The notes below the pieces were generated by a model. It saw only the letters and a program-made list of their open reading frames with translations. It was not told the origin of the DNA and ran no database searches. Both the position numbers and the translations under genes were made by a program. 64,000 nt of DNA from Pseudobdellovibrionaceae bacterium. Its GTDB lineage: Bacteria; Bdellovibrionota; FAC87; UBA2466; JACKAF01. The stretch covers positions 62,001 to 126,000 of the forward strand of contig JACKAF010000004.1 of assembly GCA_020635235.1 (NCBI GenBank), given 5' to 3'. Below, one piece after another: positions 16,698 to 26,065 of this stretch. How positions within the stretch are numbered: position 1 is the first letter of the stretch; every line of letters starts with the position of its first letter.

Positions 16698-18071
16698 GTG
16701 AGCGGGCTTCAAAAATCCATACACATTAAGACCTTCGGTTGTCAGATGAACGTCTTTGACTCCGACAGGATGGAGTCCATTCTGGTAAAGCAGGGTTACC
16801 GTCGGGAGGCGGATCTCGCACAAGCCGACGTGCTGCTCATCAATACGTGTAGCATCCGCGCCAAATCTGAGCAGAAAGTTCTCAGCCTTTTGGGACAGCT
16901 CAAGCCGCTCAAGGAAAAATATCCCAAAAAGGTGATCGGCATCACCGGGTGTGTCGGCCAGCGCATGGGCCGTTCGCTCTTACAGCGGGTACCTCATTTG
17001 GATCTGGTGATGGGCCCGGATGGCGTCGAGCGGGTAGGCGAACTGGTAGAAGAAGTCCTCACTCGCGGACGGCGCGTACTGGAGACCACTTTTGACAATC
17101 AAAAAGAGCGCAGCTATTCGCAGCCGGCCGTCATTGATAAGGTGCGACCCAGTGAGTATCTGACAGTCATGAAAGGCTGTGATCACTTTTGTACGTATTG
17201 CATCGTCCCTTTTGTGCGCGGGAGGGAAAAAAGCCGGCCTATTGAGGAACTGCTTGAAGACGTGCGCCGCTTGGTCGATCGCGGGGCAAAAGAAATCACT
17301 TTTCTTGGGCAGAACATCAATACCTATGGGAAGCGTACGGGTGAAAGCTTGGCCGCGCTTGTGGATCTTACGAATTCCATCCCGGGCGTTGAGCGTATCC
17401 GCTACGTCACCTCGCACCCGAGAGATCTCGGCACTGATCTCATTGAGCAGTTTGGGCGCGTAGAGAAGCTCTGCCCGGCCTTGCACCTTCCCTTTCAATC
17501 GGGAAGCAATTCGGTTCTGAAACGAATGGCTCGCCTGTACACACGTGAAGAGTACCTTGAAAAAGTTGCGGCCTTGCGGGCGGCCTGTCCAGATATCGCT
17601 CTCTCTACGGACGTGATCGTGGGATTTCCGGGAGAAACCGAAGAAGATTTCGAGCAAACCATGGACGTGATTCGGGACGTGCGCTTTTCCGGCGCCTTTC
17701 TTTTCAAGTACTCCCCCCGCCCAGGGACGCGCGCGCATGAATTTGGAGATGAAGTGCCCGACTCGGTGAAAACCGAGCGCCTGGCCCATCTACAGGACGT
17801 TTGTTTCGGAAAGATCAAAGAAGAAAATCAGGCAATGGAGGGGCAGATCGTGAGTTGCTTGGTAGAAGCGCTTGATAAGAAGGGGCGCTACTATACCGGA
17901 CGCACCCCTCACGGGAAGCTGGTACATGTTCTTAACGCCGGTGAAGCCTGTGTTGGAAAAATCCTGGACGTGGAAGTCTCGGAGGGAAGTGCCTCTAATT
18001 TGAAAGGTTATTATGTCGGAGCGCCCAGACAAAATCGAGTTGGAGAAGCTGCAAAAGCGGTTCCCGCATAG
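16698..18071 (+). CDS. miaB: tRNA-2-methylthio-N6-dimethylallyladenosine synthase MiaB
   Basis: Radical-SAM methylthiotransferase acting on i6A37 of tRNAs. The N-terminal UPF0004 domain holds the auxiliary cluster cysteines (TFGCQMN, INTCSIR, TGCVGQ), the radical-SAM domain has CDHFCTYCIVPFVRG at about residues 158-172, and a TRAM domain ends the protein. The 457-residue length is normal. The start is GTG with an AAAGGGTGG site upstream, divergent from the aminotransferase. The last 59 bases overlap the next gene in another frame. Confidence 0.96.
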   Translation: MSGLQKSIHIKTFGCQMNVFDSDRMESILVKQGYRREADLAQADVLLINTCSIRAKSEQKVLSLLGQLKPLKEKYPKKVIGITGCVGQRMGRSLLQRVPHLDLVMGPDGVERVGELVEEVLTRGRRVLETTFDNQKERSYSQPAVIDKVRPSEYLTVMKGCDHFCTYCIVPFVRGREKSRPIEELLEDVRRLVDRGAKEITFLGQNINTYGKRTGESLAALVDLTNSIPGVERIRYVTSHPRDLGTDLIEQFGRVEKLCPALHLPFQSGSNSVLKRMARLYTREEYLEKVAALRAACPDIALSTDVIVGFPGETEEDFEQTMDVIRDVRFSGAFLFKYSPRPGTRAHEFGDEVPDSVKTERLAHLQDVCFGKIKEENQAMEGQIVSCLVEALDKKGRYYTGRTPHGKLVHVLNAGEACVGKILDVEVSEGSASNLKGYYVGAPRQNRVGEAAKAVPA

Positions 18072-18558
18072 GTATAAGACTCCTGTCATAGACCCTTCTG
18101 CTTTTGTTGCCAAAGGGGTTGCGGTCGAAGGGGATGTTACCGTGGGCGCACACGTGAGCTTGTGGTTTAACGCTGTTTTACGTGGCGACGTGGGTCGCAT
18201 CGTTATCGGAGAGGGCTCTAACATACAGGACTTGTGCATGGTTCACGTCTCTTACGAGAAAAGTTCCACACTTGTCGGATGCAATTCGACGATCGGCCAC
18301 AGTGCGATTCTTCACGGGTGTCAAATCGGAAACAATGTCCTAGTGGGAATGGGGAGTCTAATTCTAGACAATGCGGAAATTGGAGATTGGGTGATGCTCG
18401 GGGCGGGGAGTCTGGTGACAGAGGGAAAGAAAATCCCTTCAGGAAGTTTGGCCTTCGGCCGTCCTGCCAAAGTAATCCGAGAGCTTACCGACAAAGAGCG
18501 CGAGTACATTGCTTGGAGTTCGGATCATTACCGACACCTGGCGAGGACCTACGTTTAG
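18013..18558 (+). CDS. Gamma-carbonic-anhydrase-like hexapeptide-repeat protein
   Basis: Left-handed beta-helix protein of the YrdA/PaaY/CaiE group. Hexapeptide repeats run from about residue 35 to 145, followed by a C-terminal helix. The zinc-binding histidines are present (MVHV, IGHSAILHGC), as are the conserved RGDV and IQD segments. Homologues are trimers; carbonic anhydrase activity is proven only for some, so function is not certain. It begins inside miaB (59-base overlap) and ends overlapping the convergent membrane-protein gene by four bases. Confidence 0.88.
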   Translation: MSERPDKIELEKLQKRFPHRYKTPVIDPSAFVAKGVAVEGDVTVGAHVSLWFNAVLRGDVGRIVIGEGSNIQDLCMVHVSYEKSSTLVGCNSTIGHSAILHGCQIGNNVLVGMGSLILDNAEIGDWVMLGAGSLVTEGKKIPSGSLAFGRPAKVIRELTDKEREYIAWSSDHYRHLARTYV

Positions 18559-20213
18559 CTTTCGCTACTAGCGAGAAGCGATCGGTTTTTTCGCACCGAC
18601 CACGCCGCTCTTTTCAATGTGTAGCCAAAGGCGAGCAGCAAGCAGAATACAAAAGTAACCGGCTGCAGAATATCCACAGAAGTCACGGCTGCAACACTAT
18701 AAATAGTAATCCCTATCATTAGTGGGATCGCGAGCTGACTGAGGCGGAAGGAGATTAATTTGCGTACGCCGATTCGGAACTGAATCGCAGGAAGCAGATT
18801 AAATAGCGACAGAGGGGAGAGAAGAAGGCCCGCAAGCACGCCGTCCAAGATGGCCGCCTTAATGAGCGGCACCTGGGGGCTTTGCATATAAGCAAATAAC
18901 GAGAAAAATGCGGCCGAAAAACTTCCCGTGAGAAACCCGAGCCCCATTCCCGCAAGAAAAGTGAAAAGGTACAAGACTCGGGGATGGGCGCGCGGATTAA
19001 AGAGTTCCAGTGCGAGATCGATGACCCCGGACTCCAGACTCACTACCATGATGAATACGCCGATGAAGAGTACGCTGAACCAAGGATAGAATGTATGGAA
19101 ACTCGCTTTCAAATGAAGATCTTTGGGCCATACGAGTTCACTAAGAAGCAGCGCCATGCCAAAACGCGTGACCGAATTCAGGCTCTGCAAAGCGGGGACA
19201 AATTGGCGCGCAATCTCGAGGAGTGCGAGAATCGCCAGTGCTCTCCAGAAGTTTGGTATTTTCCACGCTACTCTTTGCTTGCGGGCAGGTTTTAGCCAAA
19301 GCTGAATGGCGTACAAAAAGAGGACCGCATAGGTGAAATAGCGGGGCAGCAAAAGGCTTTCTTTGAATAAGCTCCGCAGGTTCCCAAAATGAATGGTAAG
19401 CAAATACAAACTGACGGCAGTGAAAACAAACTGCGCTTCCAAAAACGGAAAGATCCAACCGCTCCGGTTGGGAACCATCACTTTGCCAAACAACGTGAAT
19501 GCTATGGGATTCCACAGCCCCGTTAGAGTGGCAAGGGCGCGGTTTAGCCAGGACTCGTGCGGTTTTTGTTCCACCGCCAGCGGAGTTGAGCGTTGGGTCC
19601 GCACCTGCTGAATGCTCAGCCACAGCACCAACATCCCCAACCCGACCAGAGTTTGATCCGCCGTCAGAGCGATGTACGCACTGTGACCAATGAGTTCAAA
19701 CATGCGGATGAGGTTTCCCCCGCTCAGCATGAACAGGTAGGACCCCAGCATGAAACTAAACTTCCAAAGTCGGAACTCGAAGAAGAGAGCCAGAACAAAC
19801 ACAACTATGGGAAGAAAGCTAAGAGGGCGAGGTGTATCGACGCTAAAAGAGCGAAGTAGGAGTATTTGTCCCTCATGTTGCACCTGCACGCTTACCACCC
19901 ACAACGTACGCAGGTCGAAACGAGTGTAGTGCTCTTGATGCACAACGAGGTCGCAGATGCGCTGCGATTCGCCGGTTTCCAGCGAGTCCATCGCGAGCCA
20001 CCCGAGAAAAAGACGTTCATACTGAGTGTCGTTTTTGGAAGTGAGGACATCGCACTGGTTACGGAGCAGGGCCCGCATCCCGGCACCCTCTTGGCTCCAA
20101 GCACGCTCCAGGCGATGCGCGGCAACACGCCCTTCGTTGAAGGGCGCAAAATGGAGGATCAAAGCCACCAAAGTTACGGCGAACAAAAAGGAAATGGTTT
20201 GAGAGGCTTTCAT
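18555..20213 (-). CDS. Polytopic membrane protein of unknown function
   Basis: A 552-residue protein with an N-terminal hydrophobic segment, an external-looking soluble stretch at about residues 30-125 containing two cysteines (NQCDVL, RICDLV) that could form a disulfide, and then about a dozen membrane segments. The late GMGLGFLTGSFSAAFFSL segment is glycine-rich as in channel-like proteins. I recognise no family motif. The ATG at 20213 has no ribosome site; TATACT lies about 25 bases upstream. It stands alone, convergent with the gamma-carbonic-anhydrase-like gene. Confidence 0.75.
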   Translation of the reverse strand: MKASQTISFLFAVTLVALILHFAPFNEGRVAAHRLERAWSQEGAGMRALLRNQCDVLTSKNDTQYERLFLGWLAMDSLETGESQRICDLVVHQEHYTRFDLRTLWVVSVQVQHEGQILLLRSFSVDTPRPLSFLPIVVFVLALFFEFRLWKFSFMLGSYLFMLSGGNLIRMFELIGHSAYIALTADQTLVGLGMLVLWLSIQQVRTQRSTPLAVEQKPHESWLNRALATLTGLWNPIAFTLFGKVMVPNRSGWIFPFLEAQFVFTAVSLYLLTIHFGNLRSLFKESLLLPRYFTYAVLFLYAIQLWLKPARKQRVAWKIPNFWRALAILALLEIARQFVPALQSLNSVTRFGMALLLSELVWPKDLHLKASFHTFYPWFSVLFIGVFIMVVSLESGVIDLALELFNPRAHPRVLYLFTFLAGMGLGFLTGSFSAAFFSLFAYMQSPQVPLIKAAILDGVLAGLLLSPLSLFNLLPAIQFRIGVRKLISFRLSQLAIPLMIGITIYSVAAVTSVDILQPVTFVFCLLLAFGYTLKRAAWSVRKNRSLLASSES

Positions 20214-20315
20214 CTAGGATTGCTTTGGTTCTTATTAGTATACAGAGAAAGTTTAAGAATGTTGAATATCTAGCTCAACCCGCCGCAGTACATTTTCGCC
20301 GCACGACCAAACGCG

Positions 20316-20345
20316 TTGACATTGGGGCGGTGCGTGAGGTGAATA
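20316..20345 (+). promoter_or_regulatory. Possible promoter of the transglutaminase-protease operon
   Basis: A consensus TTGACA at 20316-20321 is followed after 18 bases by TGAATA (20340-20345), which would give a leader of about 110 bases before the ATG at 20463. The -35 is perfect and the -10 is moderate. Confidence 0.4.
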
Positions 20346-20462
20346 ACACTAAGGGATTGCAGGAGCGGGGGCGGGTTGGCGCATACTCTTTTTCGAATCG
20401 TTTTATTCCACTTAGTCACCCAGACTCTCGATTGGCAAAATTAGTCACAAGAGGAGCGATCA

Positions 20463-22472
20463 ATGAATCGTTGGTGGTTAGCTTTGGCTTTTGTTTCGCT
20501 GGGTTTGGTTTTACGGGCGCAAGAACAAGAGCCCACCGCACAGGAAGCGCAGCAGCAACTTCAACAGGAACTTGGCATTAGCGCGGATGAAGCCAAGGAA
20601 CTGGATGGTTTTCTAGAAAACTTCTATCAGGAAGATTTAAGCGTTCACCAAATGACTCAGCAAATGAACGCTCAGTCCCCTAAGTACTACGCCAAGGGAA
20701 AGCAGGCCGGTACGCAGGTTAAGCCCACAGATCGGCTGCAGAACAACCAGCTGGTTCTCAGTGAAAAGCAGCAGGCTCAACTTTCCCAACAGGAAAAGCA
20801 GCACCCGCTGCTCAAGAGCGCGCAAGCTAAGGGAACCGATAAATTCTATCGCTGGTATTGCGAACACGTCCTCGGGAAACGCAAGATAGGGAAAAAACAA
20901 CAGACCTATGAGCCATTTAAGGGAATCAACTGCGAAGAAATCGTAAAAGCAGATCGGGCAACTCTACAGCAGCAAGGTCAGCCTACGTTTCGTGCGACGG
21001 CGGAAGCCAATGATGATGTCGCAGACCTCACGGCCACCTGGATGGATAGTAGTGAGGTCGACAGGACGATGGACTTCATTGAATCGAAGAAAAAGGGAGA
21101 AACCAAACTACCTCTTTGGTCCGATGACTACTGGTCTATCTCGGGGGGAATCACTTCGTCCCGCTACGCTGAAGGCTTTGAAACCAACACGAATGAGGCC
21201 AATTGGAGAAAGAACGTTGGCTCGTACGCACAGCCGGGAACAGAAACCGGCCAAAAAGCTTCCAAACGTCTTGAATGGACGGCGCTTTGGGACGAGTTCG
21301 GAAACGCGCGTGGCATTTCGCGCCTCATCCAGCCTTGGTCGCCGGCAGAGAAGTTGGATGTCAGCTCCGGCGACACCGATTTCACTCTGACGAACGAGCA
21401 GAAGGGCGAAGGCGGCCCCTTAGAGAAAAATGGAGAAGTCGAAACCTGGATGGGGATCTGCCACGGTTGGGCGGCGGCTTCGATCATGACGCCTCCGGCG
21501 GAAACACGGGTAACGCTCGAGGGCGCCAAAGGCGTCGACGTTCGTTGGAACCCGCACGACATTTCAGCGATGCAGCAGCTTGCCTGGGCGAACGGCGCGA
21601 CGGTCGAGTATAGCAACGGGCGTTGGGTTCGTTCGGAGAGCAACTATGTGGGCGGTCGCTGCAACGTCAAAGATGCGCGGACGAACAAAGCCGGACGTTT
21701 GGTGAATCAGGAGTGTTTTGACAACAACCCGGCTACTTTCCTGCTGGCTCTTTCCAATATGATCGGCAAAAAGGGACTTAGCTTTGTTATGGATAAGACG
21801 TTCGACTACGAGGTCTGGAACCAACCGGTCCATTCCTACAGCATTACGTTTTTTAATCCGTTGAAAAAGCGCAAACGTTGCAGCAAGTGGGAAGACTGTG
21901 CCGTCGACTACAATCGTCAGTTCAAGCGTAAAGATCGCTTCAAAGCGACCCGAGGTAAGCGCAACCCGCGCAATGGGCGCTACGATGACAGTTCCATTGA
22001 GAAAGTTGTTGGCTTTGTTGTGAGCGTGCAATACGTGAGCGAGTCCTGGCCGACGGTTGATGGCAAGCCTTCGGATGCGATTCTTGTACGTGTCAACTAC
22101 ACCGGCGATTTGGAGATCGAGAAAGGCAGCACACTTCCCGGCGGCGGGCCCATCGAAGCCCAAAACCGAGGAAAGTGGATTGCCGCCGGCGGCGAGTGGC
22201 ACAAGAACGCTCACCCGGATTTTCTGTGGATTCCCCGGCGCAATAGCGTGCCTGTCGGTACCGCGGACGCAAATGCGCAGGAGTTGAGCTACGAGGGGAA
22301 GGCCACTGCCGATTTGGCTGAGGCCGCGCGCGAAGGCTCGGCCGAAGGCATGCCCCTTTGTAAAGTGGTCCAATACTTGACCAATAACTCCCTGGACAAA
22401 AGGCACAAACATGCGATTACCCCTCGCTATGTTTGTCCGTTTGACGAGGATATCCCCGCTGAATGGCAATAG
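20463..22472 (+). CDS. Exported transglutaminase-like protein (oomycete elicitor transglutaminase family)
   Basis: A 669-residue exported protein: signal peptide at about 1-20, a Gln-rich linker, then a large domain resembling the Phytophthora GP42/Pep-13 elicitor transglutaminases (TGase_elicitor family as I know it). Key matches are WMGICHGWAAAS (about residues 326-337, with the probable catalytic Cys), WNPHDISAM, and FDYEVWNQPVHSY with a candidate catalytic His. This family would cross-link glutamine and lysine side chains. GAGGAG precedes the ATG. The downstream clostripain-like gene overlaps its stop, and a strong terminator follows 32 bases after the stop. Confidence 0.72.
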   Translation: MNRWWLALAFVSLGLVLRAQEQEPTAQEAQQQLQQELGISADEAKELDGFLENFYQEDLSVHQMTQQMNAQSPKYYAKGKQAGTQVKPTDRLQNNQLVLSEKQQAQLSQQEKQHPLLKSAQAKGTDKFYRWYCEHVLGKRKIGKKQQTYEPFKGINCEEIVKADRATLQQQGQPTFRATAEANDDVADLTATWMDSSEVDRTMDFIESKKKGETKLPLWSDDYWSISGGITSSRYAEGFETNTNEANWRKNVGSYAQPGTETGQKASKRLEWTALWDEFGNARGISRLIQPWSPAEKLDVSSGDTDFTLTNEQKGEGGPLEKNGEVETWMGICHGWAAASIMTPPAETRVTLEGAKGVDVRWNPHDISAMQQLAWANGATVEYSNGRWVRSESNYVGGRCNVKDARTNKAGRLVNQECFDNNPATFLLALSNMIGKKGLSFVMDKTFDYEVWNQPVHSYSITFFNPLKKRKRCSKWEDCAVDYNRQFKRKDRFKATRGKRNPRNGRYDDSSIEKVVGFVVSVQYVSESWPTVDGKPSDAILVRVNYTGDLEIEKGSTLPGGGPIEAQNRGKWIAAGGEWHKNAHPDFLWIPRRNSVPVGTADANAQELSYEGKATADLAEAAREGSAEGMPLCKVVQYLTNNSLDKRHKHAITPRYVCPFDEDIPAEWQ

Positions 22473-24298
22473 TGCTTGCGAAAATTCAGCCTTCTGTAAG
22501 GACAGCACAAGGGTGGCTTGCCACCCTTGTGCTTTTTTTCTCGTTTTTGTCACTAGCAGATCCCTACGTACCTCGGGGCCGTGACGGCAAAGCTTTGCCC
22601 GAATGTCGGGCCGTTTGGAAAAAAAAGGGCTTTACCCGCAACCATTCGGACCTGGAGAAGCGCTCCCTATTTTCTCCCTCCCGCGACACCGATTACTTTT
22701 CAAAGTCGGACCCCGAATACCAGGCTTTCTATGATCGTTTGGATCGATCGCAATGCTTCAAGAAGATCAGTGTGCTGGTCTACATGGCTGCCGACAACGA
22801 TCTAAGCCGAATGAGTTGGCGCGATATAGCTGAGATGGAACAGGTAGGTTCCACATTGGATGTGGATGTAGTCGTTTTCCAGGATGATGCGCAGACAGAG
22901 GGAATGCGCATTTATCACATTGCCAAGCGTCCGAATAACTTTCACCGCGAATATAAAAAAATTGTGGAACAGTACGCGCGCTCTCAGGGTAAGGAAGACC
23001 TTCTACCGACGGCAATGGAGCAGCTCTACTTGGGCGATAAGGGCTCGGACTTGCCCCTCTCCCCACTTGTGAAGATCTTTCCCGAAGGCGACAGTGGAGA
23101 TGTCGCGACGGCCGGGCGGTTCCTCATCTACGCTCTTACGCACTACCCCAGTGAACGGATCGCGCTCATCGGGTGGAGCCATGGGGAAGGCTTTGACGCG
23201 GATGCCGCTTCGGTGCCGCCACAAAAGGGAAGTGACGAGCTGCTGCACCGGCAGGGCGGCTTTGCGTTCGATTACGGATCCAAATCTCACATGAAAGTAA
23301 CTGAGATGGTTAGGGGAAAGAATGAAGACGGGGGGCTTGCTGGGATTTTGAAAAAGTACCGCGAGGGGCACTCAGTCGATTGGGCCGGGAGTGACTCCTG
23401 CCTTAACCAGCAGATTGAGTTCGGCCTGGAGTGGACAGGGACGGTGGATTATCTATATGGTTCGGCCGCTTTGCTCCAAGGGAAGGGGTTCAACTATGGA
23501 ACGCTCCTTCGCAACCTGAATTCCGAGCAGGATTTTCCGAAGTCCGAAAAGGAGCTCCTCGAACGTCTGCGACTGAATGCCGAGACGAGTGCGGAAGCGC
23601 GTCAGGTCTATTTGCAGACGCACACCCGACTGTTTGCCAAGAACATTCCCGCAATTTACGGGCGCAGTGTGGGTTCGCCTTCGCAGGATCTTCGCCGAAG
23701 TCACTACGATCCTCGGGCAACCATGGCGGTTTGGGACATGAAACGAATGGGCCGTGTGGTGGATTCTCTCAACACCCTTGCAAAGACGCTTCGCTACTAT
23801 GTGTTGCATCCCAAACGAGCAAAAGAGCGAACGCAGCGGCGGTTTGACTTGGAGGGGGTATTTAAGAACACCCGACGCTTTGCAGATGTTTCCAATGATC
23901 TCTACCATTTCCTGATAGGCCTTTCCGAATGGCAGCGGGATCGGCGCGAGGCTTTAGCAAAGGATAGCTACGATCGACAGGTCCTTCAGCGCCTTGCCAG
24001 TGACATTGTCGGTCTGGAAAAATCGCTCGCGGGCGAAGAAGGTGCGGTGCTGTCTAGCTACCTGGGTGAGTACTACCGCCTGAAGGGAGACCTTGTTTCT
24101 TGGCAGAGCAGCTACGCTACCTCGATTTGGTTTCCGCAGAGCTTTGCAGAATTTGAGGAGATGTTTCCTAAACTCGAAAAATACAGCCGGCTCTACCGGG
24201 ACGAAGACGGCAAGCGCAGCGCTTGGGCCGAGATGATCTATCTTTTCAGCGCTTCCGATAAAGAGCTCGCTGCCATGGAAGTGCCGCCGTTATTCTGA
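22463..24298 (+). CDS. Exported clostripain-like cysteine peptidase (family C11)
   Basis: A 611-residue caspase-fold protease. Family motifs are VLVYMAADNDL (about residue 103), the histidine motif ALIGWSHGEGFD (about 241), and the cysteine motif GSDSCLNQQIEF (about 312). C11 enzymes cut after Arg or Lys, often after self-processing. The N-terminus is a signal peptide (hydrophobic WLATLVLFFSFLSLA). The start is ATG 22463 or, more in keeping with other genes here, GTG 22472 in the TAGTG overlap with the transglutaminase stop. The signal-peptide codons coincide with a terminator hairpin (see 22504). No ribosome site is seen, pointing to coupling with the upstream gene. Confidence 0.82.
   Translation: MAIVLAKIQPSVRTAQGWLATLVLFFSFLSLADPYVPRGRDGKALPECRAVWKKKGFTRNHSDLEKRSLFSPSRDTDYFSKSDPEYQAFYDRLDRSQCFKKISVLVYMAADNDLSRMSWRDIAEMEQVGSTLDVDVVVFQDDAQTEGMRIYHIAKRPNNFHREYKKIVEQYARSQGKEDLLPTAMEQLYLGDKGSDLPLSPLVKIFPEGDSGDVATAGRFLIYALTHYPSERIALIGWSHGEGFDADAASVPPQKGSDELLHRQGGFAFDYGSKSHMKVTEMVRGKNEDGGLAGILKKYREGHSVDWAGSDSCLNQQIEFGLEWTGTVDYLYGSAALLQGKGFNYGTLLRNLNSEQDFPKSEKELLERLRLNAETSAEARQVYLQTHTRLFAKNIPAIYGRSVGSPSQDLRRSHYDPRATMAVWDMKRMGRVVDSLNTLAKTLRYYVLHPKRAKERTQRRFDLEGVFKNTRRFADVSNDLYHFLIGLSEWQRDRREALAKDSYDRQVLQRLASDIVGLEKSLAGEEGAVLSSYLGEYYRLKGDLVSWQSSYATSIWFPQSFAEFEEMFPKLEKYSRLYRDEDGKRSAWAEMIYLFSASDKELAAMEVPPLF
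22504..22539 (+). terminator. Strong terminator hairpin lying inside the protease signal-peptide codons
   Basis: AGCACAAGGGTGG (22504-22516) pairs perfectly with CCACCCTTGTGCT (22521-22533) across a CTTG loop and is followed directly by six more T. It lies 31 bases after the transglutaminase stop codon and inside codons 15-24 of the protease. It may terminate most transcripts unless a translating ribosome covers it. Confidence 0.8.
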
Positions 24299-24339
24299 TT
24301 CCCTTGAGGGGGGGAAGCGGCTTATGCTATCAACACTTT

Positions 24340-25233
24340 ATGCTCTCCTCGGAAATCTCCAGTACGGAACGCGGTATTTTTAAGAGTCGGGACGGCACCC
24401 CTCTATATTACGAAAGTCGTGGGAGCGGGCAGCCGCTAATCTTTTGCTATGGGCTAACATGCCGTATTGAGCACTGGCGCTACCAGCTAAGTTTCTTTGA
24501 AAAGGACTACCGGGTGATTGCGCTCGACTATCGGGGGCACCACCGATCGGGAAGTCCCCGCAACGGGCGGAACATGACCATAAAGTGGTGTGCCCGCGAC
24601 GTCGAGGACTTGATGAACCACCTGAAGCTCTCACGGGCCGTCTGTCTCGGTCATAGCTTTGGGGCTCCGGTCTGTGTTTATCTTGCCAACTTTTGCCAGG
24701 AGAAAGTGGCTGGCTTGGTTCTTATTTGTGGGTCTGTAGTGCGGCCTTTCGAGCACATGTTTCATTCCAATAAGCTTGATGCCATCTTCAAGTTGAGTTC
24801 TAAGCTCTATGGGATCGCTCCCGGCCTGGTGGGGCGGGGTTGGTACGAGTTTACCAAGCAAAACTGGTTTAGCTATTTCATGACGGCGCGCTTTGGCTGG
24901 AACCCGGAGAAAAGCAATGAGCAGGATATCAGCGCGTACATGCAAGGTGTGCATGAATCTCCGGTAGAGACTTTCCACAACCTGCTTAAGGATTACAACG
25001 AATTCGACGGGCGCAAGCTACTCCCACACGTGAAGGCGCCAGCTCTGATTGTTGCGGGCGGTGAAGATTGGATTACGCCATTTTACCTCCAAGAGGAAAT
25101 GGCGGGGTTGATTCCCGGCGCTACCCTGCATAAGGTAGAGAAGGGGAGTCACAATGCCCACATGGATTATCCAGAAGAAGTGAATCGCGAGATCGCTCGC
25201 TTTTTGAGAGAAAAGGTTCAATGGAAAAAATAG
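24340..25233 (+). CDS. Alpha/beta-hydrolase fold protein
   Basis: Serine hydrolase with a complete triad: nucleophile elbow GHSFGA (about residue 103), acid in GGEDWI (about 250), and base in GSHNAHMDYP (about 275). The 297-residue form begins at ATG 24340; a TTG at 24304 would add 12 residues of no family character. Substrate cannot be predicted; relatives include epoxide hydrolases, haloperoxidases and esterases. It has no signal peptide. It follows the protease by 41 bases and overlaps the lipoprotein gene by 13 bases. Confidence 0.85.
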   Translation: MLSSEISSTERGIFKSRDGTPLYYESRGSGQPLIFCYGLTCRIEHWRYQLSFFEKDYRVIALDYRGHHRSGSPRNGRNMTIKWCARDVEDLMNHLKLSRAVCLGHSFGAPVCVYLANFCQEKVAGLVLICGSVVRPFEHMFHSNKLDAIFKLSSKLYGIAPGLVGRGWYEFTKQNWFSYFMTARFGWNPEKSNEQDISAYMQGVHESPVETFHNLLKDYNEFDGRKLLPHVKAPALIVAGGEDWITPFYLQEEMAGLIPGATLHKVEKGSHNAHMDYPEEVNREIARFLREKVQWKK

Positions 25234-26012
25234 CTTTGTTGTTTTTGCTCCTCCTGGCTTCGTGTGCGCACATGTATCCGGAACCCCAGGGTTACACGGA
25301 AAACCAGTTTTGGCAGGAGCAGGGCCGTAGGCGGATTATTAGCCAGCAGTTCAGCGGGAGTCTGTACCTCTCGTACCAGGGGCAGGGACAGCAGGGGGCA
25401 GGGAAAGGACAGATTATCGCCGACATTCCAGGTCAGACGCGGATGGAATTGCGGGATCCTTTCGGCCGTCTGCACTACCTCGCTGTGCTGAATGGCAAGA
25501 AGTTTGGGGTATTGTACCCGCAACAGAAGCGCTATTTTCAGGATTCTGAGGCGGGACGCTTTTACTTAAAGCGCATGGTTGGATTTGATCGATCCTTTCC
25601 AAAATTGATCGCCTTATTTATGGGGGCCGTGCCGAGCGATTTGGGAAACCGTTTTTCGAGCTGGCAGTGGGATCCTCGCAGGGGATTATACCGAGGGACT
25701 TTGAAGGATCGGGAACTGGACTGGCAGATCTTTGTCGATCCGTCTAACTCCACTATCAAGGAAATACGCGGTAGCTCTCACTTCAGCTCTTTTGAGCTGC
25801 AGTACGAGCGACCGGAACGTTGCTGCGGTGGGACTGCTGTTAACGCTGCCGTCTCCACGCACCTTCTCCTTGCCAAGTCAGTGGCTTTGGTTGAACCCAA
25901 GTCTGGCCACCGCATGGGAGTGGAGTGGCGAGAGGTCGAGTGGGTTTCCAAGAAGTTTCCTGCGCGTGCGTTTTTGTTTCGTCCTCCTCCCGGAAGCGAA
26001 CGTTTGGATTAA
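25221..26012 (+). CDS. Lipoprotein, LolB/DUF4292-like
   Basis: A 263-residue protein with a lipoprotein signal (hydrophobic stretch then LLASC, lipid on Cys15). The following section (FSGSLYLSYQ, GQIIADIPGQTRMEL, DPFGRLHYLAVLNGKKF) has the strand pattern and DPFG motif of LolB-like/DUF4292 outer-membrane lipoproteins, suggesting an unclosed beta-barrel that binds lipoproteins or lipids. A CCGG motif near residue 202 is unusual. It overlaps the hydrolase gene by 13 bases. Together with the Lol permease at 212 it could belong to lipoprotein sorting, but that link is inferred. Confidence 0.72.
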   Translation: MEKIALLFLLLLASCAHMYPEPQGYTENQFWQEQGRRRIISQQFSGSLYLSYQGQGQQGAGKGQIIADIPGQTRMELRDPFGRLHYLAVLNGKKFGVLYPQQKRYFQDSEAGRFYLKRMVGFDRSFPKLIALFMGAVPSDLGNRFSSWQWDPRRGLYRGTLKDRELDWQIFVDPSNSTIKEIRGSSHFSSFELQYERPERCCGGTAVNAAVSTHLLLAKSVALVEPKSGHRMGVEWREVEWVSKKFPARAFLFRPPPGSERLD

Positions 26013-26050
26013 GAGTCCAAGGAAAAAAGCCCGCGCCCCAAAATCAATCG

Positions 26051-26059
26051 TGTTAGAAT
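26051..26059 (+). promoter_or_regulatory. Extended -10 element of dppD, possible leaderless start
   Basis: TGT followed by TAGAAT (an extended -10) ends six bases before the dppD ATG at 26066, with no Shine-Dalgarno sequence between. Confidence 0.45.
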
Positions 26060-26065
26060 TTTGGC

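Noticed and set aside
15420..16823. Longer version of the DegT aminotransferase starting at 16823
   Set aside because: The extra 100 residues have no family similarity and overlap the divergent miaB; AGGAGG points to GTG 16523.
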